Below are positions 1-7,997 of a stretch of DNA of 64,000 nucleotides, piece by piece. Each line of letters begins with the position of its first letter. The first letter of the stretch is position 1. The position numbers were made by a program, and so were the translations under genes. Under the pieces are notes generated by a model, which ran no database searches, was not told the origin of the DNA, and worked only from the letters and a program-made list of their open reading frames with translations. The stretch is from Leptospira kanakyensis (GTDB taxonomy: Bacteria; Spirochaetota; Leptospiria; Leptospirales; Leptospiraceae): the NCBI RefSeq assembly GCF_004769235.1, contig NZ_RQFG01000012.1, positions 274,718 to 338,717 on the forward strand, written 5' to 3'.

Positions 1-81
1 ATAGTTATCCATTTGGAAAACTATTTCAAATCTCAGAAATTAGGGCAAGCAAAATACTTAGCCAAATGGAAAAGTATTTAA
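1..81 (+). CDS. possible 3' end of an upstream gene (partial)
   Basis: Frame 1 is open from the window edge to a TAA at 79-81 and gives 26 residues rich in Lys and aromatic residues. Frame 3 is also open, to a TGA at 90-92, so the reading frame is not certain. Frame 1 is preferred because its stop lies just before a perfect 8-bp hairpin that looks like a transcription end, whereas the frame 3 stop lies inside that hairpin. No function can be read from so short a piece. Confidence 0.3.
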   Translation: MVIHLENYFKSQKLGQAKYLAKWKSI

Positions 82-87
82 GGATTC

Positions 88-113
88 AGTGAGTGAAAAT
101 GGACACTCACTTT
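88..113 (+). terminator. hairpin, probable terminator of the upstream gene
   Basis: AGTGAGTG (88-95) and CACTCACT (104-111) are perfect inverted 8-mers around an 8-nt loop, followed by a short T stretch. The rest of the region up to the first gene (about 114-334) shows no coding signal and no clear promoter. Confidence 0.45.
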
Positions 114-334
114 CGAATTCCACCGTATGTAAAAGGTAACTGAGTTTCGAATTTCAGTGCCTGACAAAGGAAAGCCCGTTTCCTTATCGCTTCAGTGGAA
201 AATACCATCCAATGCAAATCGAAACTCACTCACTTTTTTCCATACATTCCCTGAGCAAACGAGGAGAAACCAAAACATAGAAGAATAAACATTCGGAAAC
301 AATCCAAACATGACATTTGGGATAGGTCAAAATT

Positions 335-1357
335 GTGGCTCGTGACATCCAGGACATGGTCGGGAAGAGCGGTTCATGTTACCTTAAATGCATGAAAACA
401 CCCAAAAACTCCATTCGGCATTTTGATAGGTTGCAACGAAGAACCATCCAATTTGTTCGCTGGAACCTTCCGGTTCTAGTCTTAACAAGCCTTTCACTTT
501 TTTTTCTAAAATGTGAAGGCACTTCACCCGATGCAAAAACCCTTCTCGTACCTCTTTTGGTTTCTGCAGATTCTACAACATCTACAGCATTTGGGGGGAA
601 CCAAGGAGGACAAACAGGAAACGGAACTCCAATAGCAGTGGATGATACCCCGCAAACGTTTGCTCCTACCCTCAATGATATAACGTATATCACGAATGAT
701 GCCAATCCAGCTGATGATCCCTACTCTACAAAGGGACTATTGCAATTTCAAAAAACAAGCGTTAGTTTCAAAAAACCAGTTCCCTCAAATACAACCATTA
801 CCCTCTACTTCGGGAAAAAAAATATGGAACTACAACCTGATGGAACCGTTACCAATGCTCTGGTAACACTCAATCGTACAGCCGCTACCTTTTCTGGTTA
901 CACCTATCTTACGGAAGCTGACAAAAAGGTCAAAGTGTACGTTGTGGCAAAAAATGAATTTGGAATTTCCACAAAACAACTAACCATCGGACATCCAAGA
1001 ATCTGTGCCGATGCACCAAAGCTTCCGGCAACAATCGGCGATTGTAATGACCACTGTATTGAAGCAACGAAGACGGGTAGTATAGTGGAACTTAATGCAA
1101 AATACAAACTACCGATCCAGGGAACATCTCTTAACTTAGACATAGTTGGAGTAAGTCCAAAAAGTTTGCCGGAATACATAGCCCCATCCCAGAACTTAGT
1201 GATCCCCGTTCCGAATGCCGGTATCCATACAATCAAAACTAGCTTTAACATTTATGATACAGAATTTCTCTGCACAAAAGTTACTTCCTTTCTTACGATA
1301 AGTAACCCCATGAAGTTTACAATCGCAAATGGATATTTAAGTATTCCCAATGATTGA
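335..1357 (+). CDS. hypothetical exported lipoprotein
   Basis: The family is not recognised. The N-terminus has a positively charged stretch, then a hydrophobic segment ending in FFLKC, a plausible spirochaetal lipobox, so the protein is probably lipid-anchored. After a Thr/Ser/Gly-rich linker comes a beta-rich domain with paired cysteines (ICADAP, GDCNDHC, EFLCTK), which suggests a disulfide-bonded extracytoplasmic fold. The listed start is a GTG. An ATG at 392 gives a shorter, more usual leader before the lipobox and may be the true start; neither has a strong ribosome binding site. It overlaps the next gene by 8 bp, so the two are probably co-transcribed. Confidence 0.7.
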   Translation: MARDIQDMVGKSGSCYLKCMKTPKNSIRHFDRLQRRTIQFVRWNLPVLVLTSLSLFFLKCEGTSPDAKTLLVPLLVSADSTTSTAFGGNQGGQTGNGTPIAVDDTPQTFAPTLNDITYITNDANPADDPYSTKGLLQFQKTSVSFKKPVPSNTTITLYFGKKNMELQPDGTVTNALVTLNRTAATFSGYTYLTEADKKVKVYVVAKNEFGISTKQLTIGHPRICADAPKLPATIGDCNDHCIEATKTGSIVELNAKYKLPIQGTSLNLDIVGVSPKSLPEYIAPSQNLVIPVPNAGIHTIKTSFNIYDTEFLCTKVTSFLTISNPMKFTIANGYLSIPND

Positions 1358-2408
1358 TCCTGTTTTCAAAAAAATCCGATCTGCTTCTTTGAACAAAATA
1401 CCAATTTGCAGATCTGGATTTTGGTCGGGCAAAAGTATATACACTTTTTCTTATAAACACAAGGATACATTTTACTCATTGGTTTCGATCACTCATTCTT
1501 TTATTATTTACTTTTTTTCTATAGCAATGATAACTAACTGTGACCCATCTAAAATGGAAAATGTTTGTGATACAAGTTCCAAATCTTATTCCAAAACAAT
1601 TGCCGCAAAATCATTACTAGGTGATGAAAGCCCTCATTGTTTTCCGATGAATGGCTCAAGTTTTACTGTTGGGGGGAAAATTTCCGGACTTACTGGGAGC
1701 GGGCTCACATTAATTTTAAATCATAAAAATACACTTGTGATTCCCGCTGGCAGCACAGAATTTTCTTTTCCTACCCAGATTCCTATTGGCTCTAACTACG
1801 AAGTCAATTTTGCAACTCAAGCGGAAGGTAACTTCTGTGAGCTGGCAAATTCATCAGGAAAAGTTTCCAACAAAAACATAAAGGATATTGAGATTTTTTG
1901 TAAAGCTTCTTGTGTGAAATGTATTATATTTATCACCCAGAATGGTTATCCGGCCAATATAGGAAAAGCATCTAACTTTGATTCCAGTTGCCACTCGGAT
2001 CCAAACTACCCTGGCACAGGGAATTACAAAGCAATGGTGGTTGATGGAATCTCACGACGAGCCAGTCTCACAGCCAATTTAGGGGATGGTCAAATCGATT
2101 GGGTTTTTAAAGCAAGTCAGGCTTACATAAGGCCAGGAGGAGTGAATATAGAAACATCCAATGCCAATGGATTATTTACCTCAAGTCTTTCTACACCAAT
2201 TACAACCGTTAGCTCTGACCATTGGACAGGACTCAATTCAGATTGGACATCATATTTGGATGGAGCTTGTTTGAAGTGGACTACAAAGGCCACTTTTGAA
2301 CTTGGAATGACCGGAGATGCTTATACCCAAGATATATTGACACTTACAGCTGGAAGAGGATTACAAAACTGTTCCGTCAATCGTGAGTTAGTTTGTGTCG
2401 AACAATGA
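1350..2408 (+). CDS. DUF1554 family lipoprotein
   Basis: The C-terminal half (about residues 190-352) has the pattern of DUF1554, a domain common in Leptospira surface proteins: IFITQNGYPANIG near its start, then a Trp-rich segment with WTGLNSDWTSYLDGACLKW and a closing CSVNRELVCVEQ. In front of it is a beta module (GKISGLTGSGLTLIL... ending in a Cys) of the kind repeated in the large lipoprotein at 32.9 kb. The mature N-terminus (NCDPSKMENVCD..., ...DESPHCF) shares a motif with the lipoprotein at 13.5 kb. The leader to the lipobox-like AMITNC would be over 60 residues from this ATG, so a later start such as the TTG at 1479 is likely. Function unknown; surface exposure is inferred. Confidence 0.8.
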   Translation: MIDPVFKKIRSASLNKIPICRSGFWSGKSIYTFSYKHKDTFYSLVSITHSFIIYFFSIAMITNCDPSKMENVCDTSSKSYSKTIAAKSLLGDESPHCFPMNGSSFTVGGKISGLTGSGLTLILNHKNTLVIPAGSTEFSFPTQIPIGSNYEVNFATQAEGNFCELANSSGKVSNKNIKDIEIFCKASCVKCIIFITQNGYPANIGKASNFDSSCHSDPNYPGTGNYKAMVVDGISRRASLTANLGDGQIDWVFKASQAYIRPGGVNIETSNANGLFTSSLSTPITTVSSDHWTGLNSDWTSYLDGACLKWTTKATFELGMTGDAYTQDILTLTAGRGLQNCSVNRELVCVEQ

Positions 2409-2420
2409 GATAAACAGATA

Positions 2421-2440
2421 AACAAACTTTTTTATTTGTT
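2421..2440. terminator. weak bidirectional terminator
   Basis: AACAAA (2421-2426) and TTTGTT (2435-2440) pair around a T-rich loop in the short gap between two convergent genes. The stem is short and AT-only, so this is a modest call. Confidence 0.35.
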
Positions 2441-2447
2441 CAATGAT

Positions 2448-3539
2448 TCAATGGCTCTGTGATTTTTGTTTGGATAAAAAAACAGTCAAACGTTGCAATT
2501 GGTCTTTTGAGGTGGAGTTGGTCTCAGGAAGCACCTTACCATAAATATTTTTTAAATGATTTCGCAAAGTCCCATCAGAAACATTTAAGATAAGCCGAAT
2601 AAAGGAACGACTATGTCCTTCAGCAATCAACTCACAAATCCGTAGTTCTTGTTTGGACAGTCCAAAGTTTTCAAGAGGAAGAGAAAACGAAAGGTTCGGT
2701 TTTTCATCCTTCAAAGTGGTTTTTAACAGATAAGAAAAAAACAACAAACTAGTAAGAGTGGTTACAATCGAAACAACCAACTCGCGTAGAGGGAAAATAG
2801 GCAGTATACCCAAAACTAAAATCCCAACAAGCAATCCAACAGCAAGGGAAATCAAAATAGAAGCAAACAAACTATAAATACTTGGTTTTGATGCGTTATA
2901 ACGATTCAAATAAATGGAAAATAAAACAGAAATGGTAGCATCAACTACCGGATGTAAAGGTGGAAAATTGAATCCATACATTGGCAAAAAATTAGAAAAT
3001 AAACCGAACCACCAAACACATAATGCCAAAATAAATGTTTTCCGATGAAAGAAAGAATTCCATTCCAAAGGGGAAAGAACAAAGTATAAGGAAATAGCAA
3101 TTGCAAAAAAATGCACAGAACCACCTAAGATTCCACCAAAAAAAGTAAGCAGAGGGGCTGTTCCAAAAGACAAAGTAGCGAATCCATAAACAATGGTTTT
3201 TGGAATGGAAGAACAAAGTAAATCAACTACAAGTGCATAGACTGCAATGAAAATTGTTCCTTGGTTGAATAATTTTCTTCCCGTACAAAAAGAACACAAA
3301 GCCACAAGAATTGGAGCTAAAAGGAAAAAAGAATGGCATTGGAAAATCCAAAAAGCAAGCCCCGAAGTTTCATCGGGGGCCAAACAAAGGGCCGCAGTGG
3401 CCGCATTCTGAACCCCAATCGTAAAATAAAAAATACTTAAAAGCCTGTGAAAACGATGATCACGAGTGATATTTTCGATAAAACAACTTAAATTTGCCAG
3501 GGAAGCAAACAAAGGTACGAGAAAAAACAAACTAATCAC
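2448..3539 (-). CDS. membrane-anchored LuxR-type transcriptional regulator
   Basis: About seven or eight hydrophobic segments fill residues 1-270, with charged residues between them. The C-terminal 70 residues form a LuxR-type helix-turn-helix: LSKQELRICELIAEGHSRSF, then VSDGTLRNHLKNIYGKV, matching the GerE/LuxR recognition-helix pattern. A membrane sensor joined directly to a DNA-binding domain would be a one-component regulator reading an envelope or membrane-soluble signal. Target genes cannot be told; the nearest are the convergent lipoprotein operon and the divergent or downstream eut genes. The family call is firm, the signal unknown. Confidence 0.85.
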   Translation of the reverse strand: MISLFFLVPLFASLANLSCFIENITRDHRFHRLLSIFYFTIGVQNAATAALCLAPDETSGLAFWIFQCHSFFLLAPILVALCSFCTGRKLFNQGTIFIAVYALVVDLLCSSIPKTIVYGFATLSFGTAPLLTFFGGILGGSVHFFAIAISLYFVLSPLEWNSFFHRKTFILALCVWWFGLFSNFLPMYGFNFPPLHPVVDATISVLFSIYLNRYNASKPSIYSLFASILISLAVGLLVGILVLGILPIFPLRELVVSIVTTLTSLLFFSYLLKTTLKDEKPNLSFSLPLENFGLSKQELRICELIAEGHSRSFIRLILNVSDGTLRNHLKNIYGKVLPETNSTSKDQLQRLTVFLSKQKSQSH

Positions 3540-3611
3540 AGGAAAAAATCACCTTACTTATACTAATAAAACAACTAACGAAGTTTTTTTTCCATTCAAT
3601 TTTAAGATTTA

Positions 3612-3887
3612 TCAAAAACTCCAAGTGATTGACTTATAAGATTTTGTAATTCTAAATTCGAAAGCAAGGGTTTCCATACACTGGTAACAAAGACAATCAG
3701 AATATTGAGTTGCCAAATAGTCCCTTTCTTCTAATGAAAGGTTAACTTTCGTACATTGGCAGAGACTAATGGAACCAACCTTACATTCAAAACTTCGATT
3801 ACAATTGGGACAAAGTTTTTCTTCGTGTTTGATTTTACCTTCAGTTTTTTTTGGGATTTCTGAGTTGTTTAATTTGAATTCTTCCAA
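3612..3887 (-). CDS. cysteine-rich CWC family protein
   Basis: A short soluble protein with a CPNC pair near residue 26, then single Cys residues, a CQC pair and a C-L-C-x2-C cluster, matching the cysteine-rich CWC family (zinc-binding, function unknown). The start is a TTG, chosen because AAGGAG lies 7 nt before it on the minus strand; no ATG gives a full domain. It stands alone between the LuxR regulator and a degraded remnant. Confidence 0.75.
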   Translation of the reverse strand: MEEFKLNNSEIPKKTEGKIKHEEKLCPNCNRSFECKVGSISLCQCTKVNLSLEERDYLATQYSDCLCYQCMETLAFEFRITKSYKSITWSF

Positions 3888-3929
3888 GATATATCTCCTT
3901 AAAAAAAGGAATCACTCAATCTCTGTTAG

Positions 3930-4160
3930 CGGGAGGATTGCGAAGATTCCGGTATCTATGTCCGGGATCCTTATTTTAACCTAGGAACGAATGATCGTTT
4001 ACGGGCGATTCATTTGTGGGAAGATCCGACTTTTCCATCCAAAAAATTTGGATGTGAATTCACGGTTGCACCGTCAGTTGAGGAGTTTCACCTCATTCCT
4101 CCCGGAATTGATTTAATTAAAAATGGAAGTCACTGTTTCTGTCAATCTTCTGTTCCTTAA
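3930..4160 (+). pseudogene. 5'-truncated gene remnant (copy 1 of 2)
   Basis: The frame through 3990-4160 is open for over 70 codons without a usable start and ends at a TAA. It reads like real protein: RAIHLWEDPTFPSKKFGCEF followed by TVAPSVEEFHLIPPGIDLI. The segment 3990-4109 is about 80% identical in DNA to 23774-23886, where the same frame is broken by indels. This is best read as the surviving 3' end of a decayed gene. The parent family is not recognised. Confidence 0.55.
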
Positions 4161-4188
4161 GAATTTTAGTTTTTTTAAGTGGGTACTT

Positions 4189-4971
4189 TTAATTAGAATC
4201 TGTAATCACAGTTTTGTCTTTCGATTGTATTAAAAACTCAGGAGGCATCTCGTCTTTTAGATCCACACCTGAAAGTTTTCTTTGGATGGATTCAGTGATG
4301 AGATACATGGTTTTGGCAACTGCACTCTCAAAATTAAAACCACTGGGCCGAACGTTTGAAATACAATTTCGACTTTCATCGGTTTTTCCCACTTTCGGAT
4401 GATAGGTGATGTACACTCCCAAACTATCAGCAGAAGACAAACCTGGTCTTTCTCCGATCACCACAACAGAAAGTTTTGCATTTAAAATTTCACCAATTTC
4501 ATCACCAATAGCAACCCGTCCCAACTTAGCAAGAATCAGTGGAGCAATAGACAACTTAGTTTTTCCAATGGATTCCATCAAAAGTTTAAAAAAAGGAATT
4601 AAATTTTCATCAATAGCTTTTGCTGAAAGTCCATCCACCCCAACCAAAACCAAATCAAAATTACCAGCTAATGGTTGTAACTTGCAAGTGGACTCAAAAT
4701 CCAACCTTCGACCCAGATCTGGTCTAAGTAAATATTCTTCTTTGGAATGAACCTGGCTTTTCACAAACATACTGGAGAGATTTTTTGGGTTTCCCAAATT
4801 TTCCATTTCCTTAACTAACTTTAAATAATCGGGATTTAGTAAAACTGCATCGCGTGCACGAGCATGATCCAAACGAAAACGTAATGTTTCTTTGGTGGAT
4901 ATCGAACTTCCGAACCGAGAAAGTCCAATCCTCGCGTTACTAAACTGTTTCCATTCATCCAAAAAGGTCAT
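4189..4971 (-). CDS. eutC: ethanolamine ammonia-lyase small subunit
   Basis: EutC is the light chain of the adenosylcobalamin-dependent ethanolamine ammonia-lyase, which splits ethanolamine into acetaldehyde and ammonia. Family signatures are visible: ARIGLSRFGSSI near the N-terminus, LDHARARDAV, the GVDGLSAKAI segment, VVIGERPGLSSADSLGVYIT and the Cys-containing RNCISNVRPSG. At 260 residues it is somewhat shorter than the enterobacterial protein, mainly at the N-terminus. Its start overlaps the stop of eutB as ATGA, so translation is coupled. No eutA reactivase, acetaldehyde dehydrogenase or shell-protein gene is nearby, so the enzyme probably works free in the cytoplasm to release nitrogen or carbon. 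Confidence 0.95.
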   Translation of the reverse strand: MTFLDEWKQFSNARIGLSRFGSSISTKETLRFRLDHARARDAVLLNPDYLKLVKEMENLGNPKNLSSMFVKSQVHSKEEYLLRPDLGRRLDFESTCKLQPLAGNFDLVLVGVDGLSAKAIDENLIPFFKLLMESIGKTKLSIAPLILAKLGRVAIGDEIGEILNAKLSVVVIGERPGLSSADSLGVYITYHPKVGKTDESRNCISNVRPSGFNFESAVAKTMYLITESIQRKLSGVDLKDEMPPEFLIQSKDKTVITDSN

Positions 4972-6362
4972 GGTTTTGATTTTCCTAAAATTTCTTCGAG
5001 TAACCTTAACTCTCTATTTTCTTTGGGTAAAAATCCATTTTGGTTTGAAAAAATTCCACGGTCGAGTAACCAAGTTTCAAATTCAGGAGCCGGTTTTAAT
5101 CCTAAAACTTGCCTCAGATACAAAGCATCATGAAAAGATGTACTTTGGTAAGATAACATCACATCATCGGCCCCGGGGATTCCCATAATATAAGTGCAGC
5201 CAGCAACACCTAGCAGTGTCAATAGTGTATCCATATCATCTTGGTCTGCTTCTGCATGGTTTGTATAACAAACATCGACTCCCATAGGAAGACCAAGTAA
5301 TTTCCCACAAAAATGATCTTCTAATCCTGCTCTAATAATTTGTTTTCCATTGTATAAATATTCTGGTCCAATAAAACCCACAACGGTATTCACAAGAAGT
5401 GGTGAAAACTCTCTGGCAACGGCATAGGCTCTTACTTCTAACGTTTGTTGATCGATTCCATGGTGTGCACCTGCAGACAAAGCACTTCCTTGCCCTGTCT
5501 CAAAATACATTACGTTATCTCCGACAGTTCCTCGACCGAGAGCCAGTGCCATTTCTCTTGCTTCTTTTAATACAGAAAGGGAAATACCAAAACTTTTATT
5601 TAAGTCTTCTGTTCCTCCGATCGACTGGAATACCAAATCGAGAGGTGCCCCTCGTTTCATCACTTCCATAGAAGTTGTCACATGAGATAAAATACAAGAT
5701 TGGGTAGGAATGGAATACTTTTGAATGAGGTTGTCCAACATTTCGAGTAGTGCAATCGAAGTGGGAATGTTATCGGTAGCAGGATTGATTCCAATCACGG
5801 CATCTCCACTGCCGAGTAATAATCCATCCAGAAGACTTGCGGCAATTCCTTTCGGATCATCCGTCGGATGATTCGGTTGTAACCGAACAGAAAGACGGCC
5901 AGGTAACCCCAAAGTATTTCTAAATTTTGTGATTACATTTATTTTTTTACCAACCAAAATTAAATCTTGGTTCGACATGAGTTTTGATACGGCCGCGGCC
6001 ATCTCGGGAGTGATTCCCCATCGGATGGAAGTAATCAATTCAGATGTTGTTGTCTCAGATAACAAAAAATCGCGAAACCCACCTACTGTTAAGTGGGAAA
6101 TCAAAAGAAAGGCTTCTTTATTATGAGATTCAAAGATAAGGCGAGTCACCTCATCTTTGTTTGCTGGTATTAATTCTACATTTAAAAATTCTGATAAATA
6201 TACATCTGCCAGCGCCATTTGAGCGGCAATTCGTTCTTCCTGGTTTTCCGCAGAAACAAAAGCTAAGTCATCACCTGACCGGTGGGGACTTGCCTTTGCT
6301 AACAAGTCTTTTAATTCAGGGAAGTGGTAGGTTTTTGGTCCGAGAATGGTTTTATAACCCAT
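4968..6362 (-). CDS. eutB: ethanolamine ammonia-lyase large subunit
   Basis: EutB carries the TIM-barrel active site of the B12-dependent ethanolamine ammonia-lyase. The sequence is full length (464 residues) and shows family segments such as LMSNQDLILVGKKI, RLQPNHPTDDPKGIAASLLD, IGINPATDN, FETGQGSALSAGAHHGIDQQ, and VDVCYTNHAEADQDDMDTLL near the end. It is the first gene of a two-gene operon with eutC. No cobalamin riboswitch could be recognised in the roughly 120 nt upstream. The 5' 285 bp plus upstream DNA are duplicated, with an internal deletion, at 7998-8199. Confidence 0.96.
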   Translation of the reverse strand: MGYKTILGPKTYHFPELKDLLAKASPHRSGDDLAFVSAENQEERIAAQMALADVYLSEFLNVELIPANKDEVTRLIFESHNKEAFLLISHLTVGGFRDFLLSETTTSELITSIRWGITPEMAAAVSKLMSNQDLILVGKKINVITKFRNTLGLPGRLSVRLQPNHPTDDPKGIAASLLDGLLLGSGDAVIGINPATDNIPTSIALLEMLDNLIQKYSIPTQSCILSHVTTSMEVMKRGAPLDLVFQSIGGTEDLNKSFGISLSVLKEAREMALALGRGTVGDNVMYFETGQGSALSAGAHHGIDQQTLEVRAYAVAREFSPLLVNTVVGFIGPEYLYNGKQIIRAGLEDHFCGKLLGLPMGVDVCYTNHAEADQDDMDTLLTLLGVAGCTYIMGIPGADDVMLSYQSTSFHDALYLRQVLGLKPAPEFETWLLDRGIFSNQNGFLPKENRELRLLEEILGKSKP

Positions 6363-6548
6363 ATAGAAATTATATTGGATTTAGGATTTTTCGGATATAA
6401 CTTTTCCTTGAGATACGACTTCGGAAGCGGAGTTTCTTTGATTCCAACAGCTGCGTTCTAAACCCGAAAGGAGATCACTAAACAAACAATAAGTATTCCG
6501 TGATTTATTGCAAAAAATTTACCAAAAATTTAAGAACAAAGTTTAATA

Positions 6549-6581
6549 TCAACTTTGTAATGGAAAATATTACAAAGTTGA
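6549..6581. promoter_or_regulatory. perfect 13-bp inverted repeat, candidate operator or hairpin
   Basis: TCAACTTTGTAAT (6549-6561) and ATTACAAAGTTGA (6569-6581) are exact inverted copies around a 7-nt spacer. There is no T-run after it on either strand, so an operator for a dimeric regulator is more likely than a terminator. It lies about 45 bp upstream of the -35 box of the lipoprotein operon and about 185 bp upstream of eutB, so it could act on either. Confidence 0.6.
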
Positions 6582-6626
6582 CCATCAATATCTTCGCATA
6601 ATATCTGTTTCCAATTGCAGAATATA

Positions 6627-6655
6627 TTGACTCCGAAAAGAAAGACGACTAACTT
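6627..6655 (+). promoter_or_regulatory. sigma70-like promoter of the mini-lipoprotein operon
   Basis: TTGACT (6627-6632) and TAACTT (6650-6655) are separated by exactly 17 nt. The start codon of the first lipoprotein follows 33 nt after the -10 box, with a GAGGAAG ribosome binding site. Confidence 0.5.
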
Positions 6656-6688
6656 TGTCTGAAAATTCATCGTGAATGAGGAAGATCT

Positions 6689-6910
6689 ATGAAAAAACTA
6701 GCGTTAGCTGGAATTCTATTTTCAATGGTTGCTTTTGCAAATTGTACGCAATACCGCGTCATTGATTCTGCAAATGTTGACGGAAAACTTTACGTAACCG
6801 TAATCAAAGCACCTTTTTTTGGTGGGGCTGAAGGATATGTTGCAAAATGTGATGCGGATGCGTCTGGAAACCTAAAATGCAAACAAGTTCGTTTGAATGT
6901 AACTAACTAA
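6689..6910 (+). CDS. mini-lipoprotein 1 of a tandem trio
   Basis: A 73-residue protein with a Lys-Lys start, a hydrophobic core and a lipobox ending FANC, so the mature lipoprotein has only about 55 residues. It contains the two-cysteine motif KCDADASGNLKCKQV near the C-terminus, which the next two genes share in looser form. A good GAGGAAG ribosome binding site precedes the ATG. Genes 2 and 3 follow 13 and 20 nt apart with their own Shine-Dalgarno sequences, so the set is an operon. No known family was recognised; the role may be structural or envelope-stress related, but this is a guess. Confidence 0.8.
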   Translation: MKKLALAGILFSMVAFANCTQYRVIDSANVDGKLYVTVIKAPFFGGAEGYVAKCDADASGNLKCKQVRLNVTN

Positions 6911-6923
6911 GGAGAAGAAAATT

Positions 6924-7160
6924 ATGAAAAAAATAGCATTAACACTGGGAACCCTTCTCATTCTTACATTTGCAACAAACTGTGTCTCCGTTTACCAAAT
7001 TAAATCAGGTGGCAAAGGCAAAGTAACCGTTACACAACATGGACCAATTATTTTTACTTCTGATGAGTATACTTGCGATGTTACAGCTCAAGATGACCTA
7101 TCTTGTGTAAACATTGAAAGTGCTTTTGGTAACAATCCAAGCCTTGGTGCTAACAATTAA
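6924..7160 (+). CDS. mini-lipoprotein 2 of a tandem trio
   Basis: A 78-residue exported protein with MKKIALTLGT start and a lipobox ending ATNC. The mature part contains YTCDVTAQDDLSCVNI, which lines up with the paired-cysteine motif of genes 1 and 3 (C-D-x2-A, then Cys 6-7 residues on, then a beta strand). The paralogy is visible only in this motif and in size. An AAGGAGAA ribosome binding site lies just upstream. Confidence 0.8.
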   Translation: MKKIALTLGTLLILTFATNCVSVYQIKSGGKGKVTVTQHGPIIFTSDEYTCDVTAQDDLSCVNIESAFGNNPSLGANN

Positions 7161-7180
7161 TCAGTTAAGGAATCAAAACT

Positions 7181-7384
7181 ATGAAAAAAATACTATTAAC
7201 ACTTTCACTCGTTTCTGTTAGTGCACTCATTTCTTGCACAACAACAAGTTTGACACAGGTTGGAAACTCAACATACCGTTTCTACTTTCACCCTTACCAA
7301 TTCAATTCTGAAGTGGAAAAATGTGATATTGCTGCTGACGGAAAAAAAGTTTCTTGTAAAGAAGTAACAATCGCTTTCGAGTAA
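7181..7384 (+). CDS. mini-lipoprotein 3 of a tandem trio
   Basis: A 67-residue protein with the lipobox ALISC and a Thr-rich mature start. It carries KCDIAADGKKVSCKEV near the end, the third version of the shared paired-cysteine motif. Spacing and a ribosome binding site (AAGGAA) agree with co-translation from the same transcript as the two genes before it. Function unknown. Confidence 0.8.
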   Translation: MKKILLTLSLVSVSALISCTTTSLTQVGNSTYRFYFHPYQFNSEVEKCDIAADGKKVSCKEVTIAFE

Positions 7385-7402
7385 TTCAACAAAAGGTAGG
7401 TT

Positions 7403-7846
7403 ATGTTAAAAATTTTCATTTATTGTTTCGTTTTAGGTGTAACCTACCTTTCCTGCAAACCATCCTCGACTCCAGATTCCAAAACCCTTGTTGGCAATCC
7501 TGAGTTCAAATCCATCTCACTTTCAACATTTATCGCAAGTACTAAACCAGCTTCGGAAATGGACAATGTAGAAACTCCCATAGCCAACCTTGGAAGTTTT
7601 AGCTCCTCCATCGCTGTTGCAAAATCTCGCACTGTTTTCAAAGAAAACAAAAACAAGTTCACAGTCCCAAGGGCCATATACATCCTCTCTGGTTCGGGCA
7701 AGATACATTTTGACGATGCTGTATTACCAATCAACAAAGAGGACTGGGTTCATTTCCCACCTGCAAATGCGATTGATATAGAACCAACACCTGGAAAAGT
7801 TTTAAAGTTTATCATTTTTCACGGTTATTGGGTAAACAATCAATAA
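7403..7846 (+). CDS. cupin-domain lipoprotein
   Basis: The N-terminus has a signal segment ending in TYLSC, so it is probably a lipoprotein. The C-terminal 70 residues look like a small cupin barrel: RAIYILSGSGKIHFDDAVLP (first cupin motif with the usual Gly residues), then KEDWVHFPPANAIDIEP, and a closing strand. The metal-binding His pattern is incomplete, so catalysis is doubtful. It follows the third mini-lipoprotein by 18 nt and is probably the last gene of that operon. Confidence 0.7.
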   Translation: MLKIFIYCFVLGVTYLSCKPSSTPDSKTLVGNPEFKSISLSTFIASTKPASEMDNVETPIANLGSFSSSIAVAKSRTVFKENKNKFTVPRAIYILSGSGKIHFDDAVLPINKEDWVHFPPANAIDIEPTPGKVLKFIIFHGYWVNNQ

Positions 7847-7913
7847 CTATCGTTAGTTTCAATTTCCAACCATACCAACTAACAAATACTTAACGAAATT
7901 TCTTTTTCCGTTT

Positions 7914-7997
7914 GGGCGTTCCCAATGTTTTCTAATTCAAAATAAATTCCCCTGGTTCGGGCCGAGCTCGTCCGGGGTTCCGCGTTCGCTCCCGTCC
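7914..7997 (+). repeat. GC-rich dispersed intergenic element, copy A
   Basis: Starts GGGCGTTCCCAATG, has an AT-rich middle, then GGTTCGGGCC and a block ending CGTTCGCTCCCGTC. Three related copies lie at 43315-43412, 52378-52462 and 55541-55637 in the same orientation. It is far richer in G+C than the flanking DNA and has no open frame. Its right end touches the duplicated eutB fragment. Confidence 0.6.

Larger units (their letters stand above)
6363..6688. other. divergent intergenic region between eutB and the mini-lipoprotein operon
   Basis: This 326-bp stretch holds the eutB leader, a perfect 13-bp inverted repeat (6549-6581) and a sigma70-like promoter for the plus-strand lipoproteins. 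On the minus strand a frame without ATG runs from about 6510 to a TAA at 6383-6381; it is not called a gene. Confidence 0.6.

Noticed and set aside
6363..6480. Possible cobalamin riboswitch before the B12-dependent eutBC
   Set aside because: No B12 box or the expected conserved segments were found, and the leader is too short.
6381..6510. An open frame of about 43 codons on the minus strand just before eutB
   Set aside because: No ATG and no ribosome binding site, and it follows a stop directly. It may be part of the eutB leader or chance.
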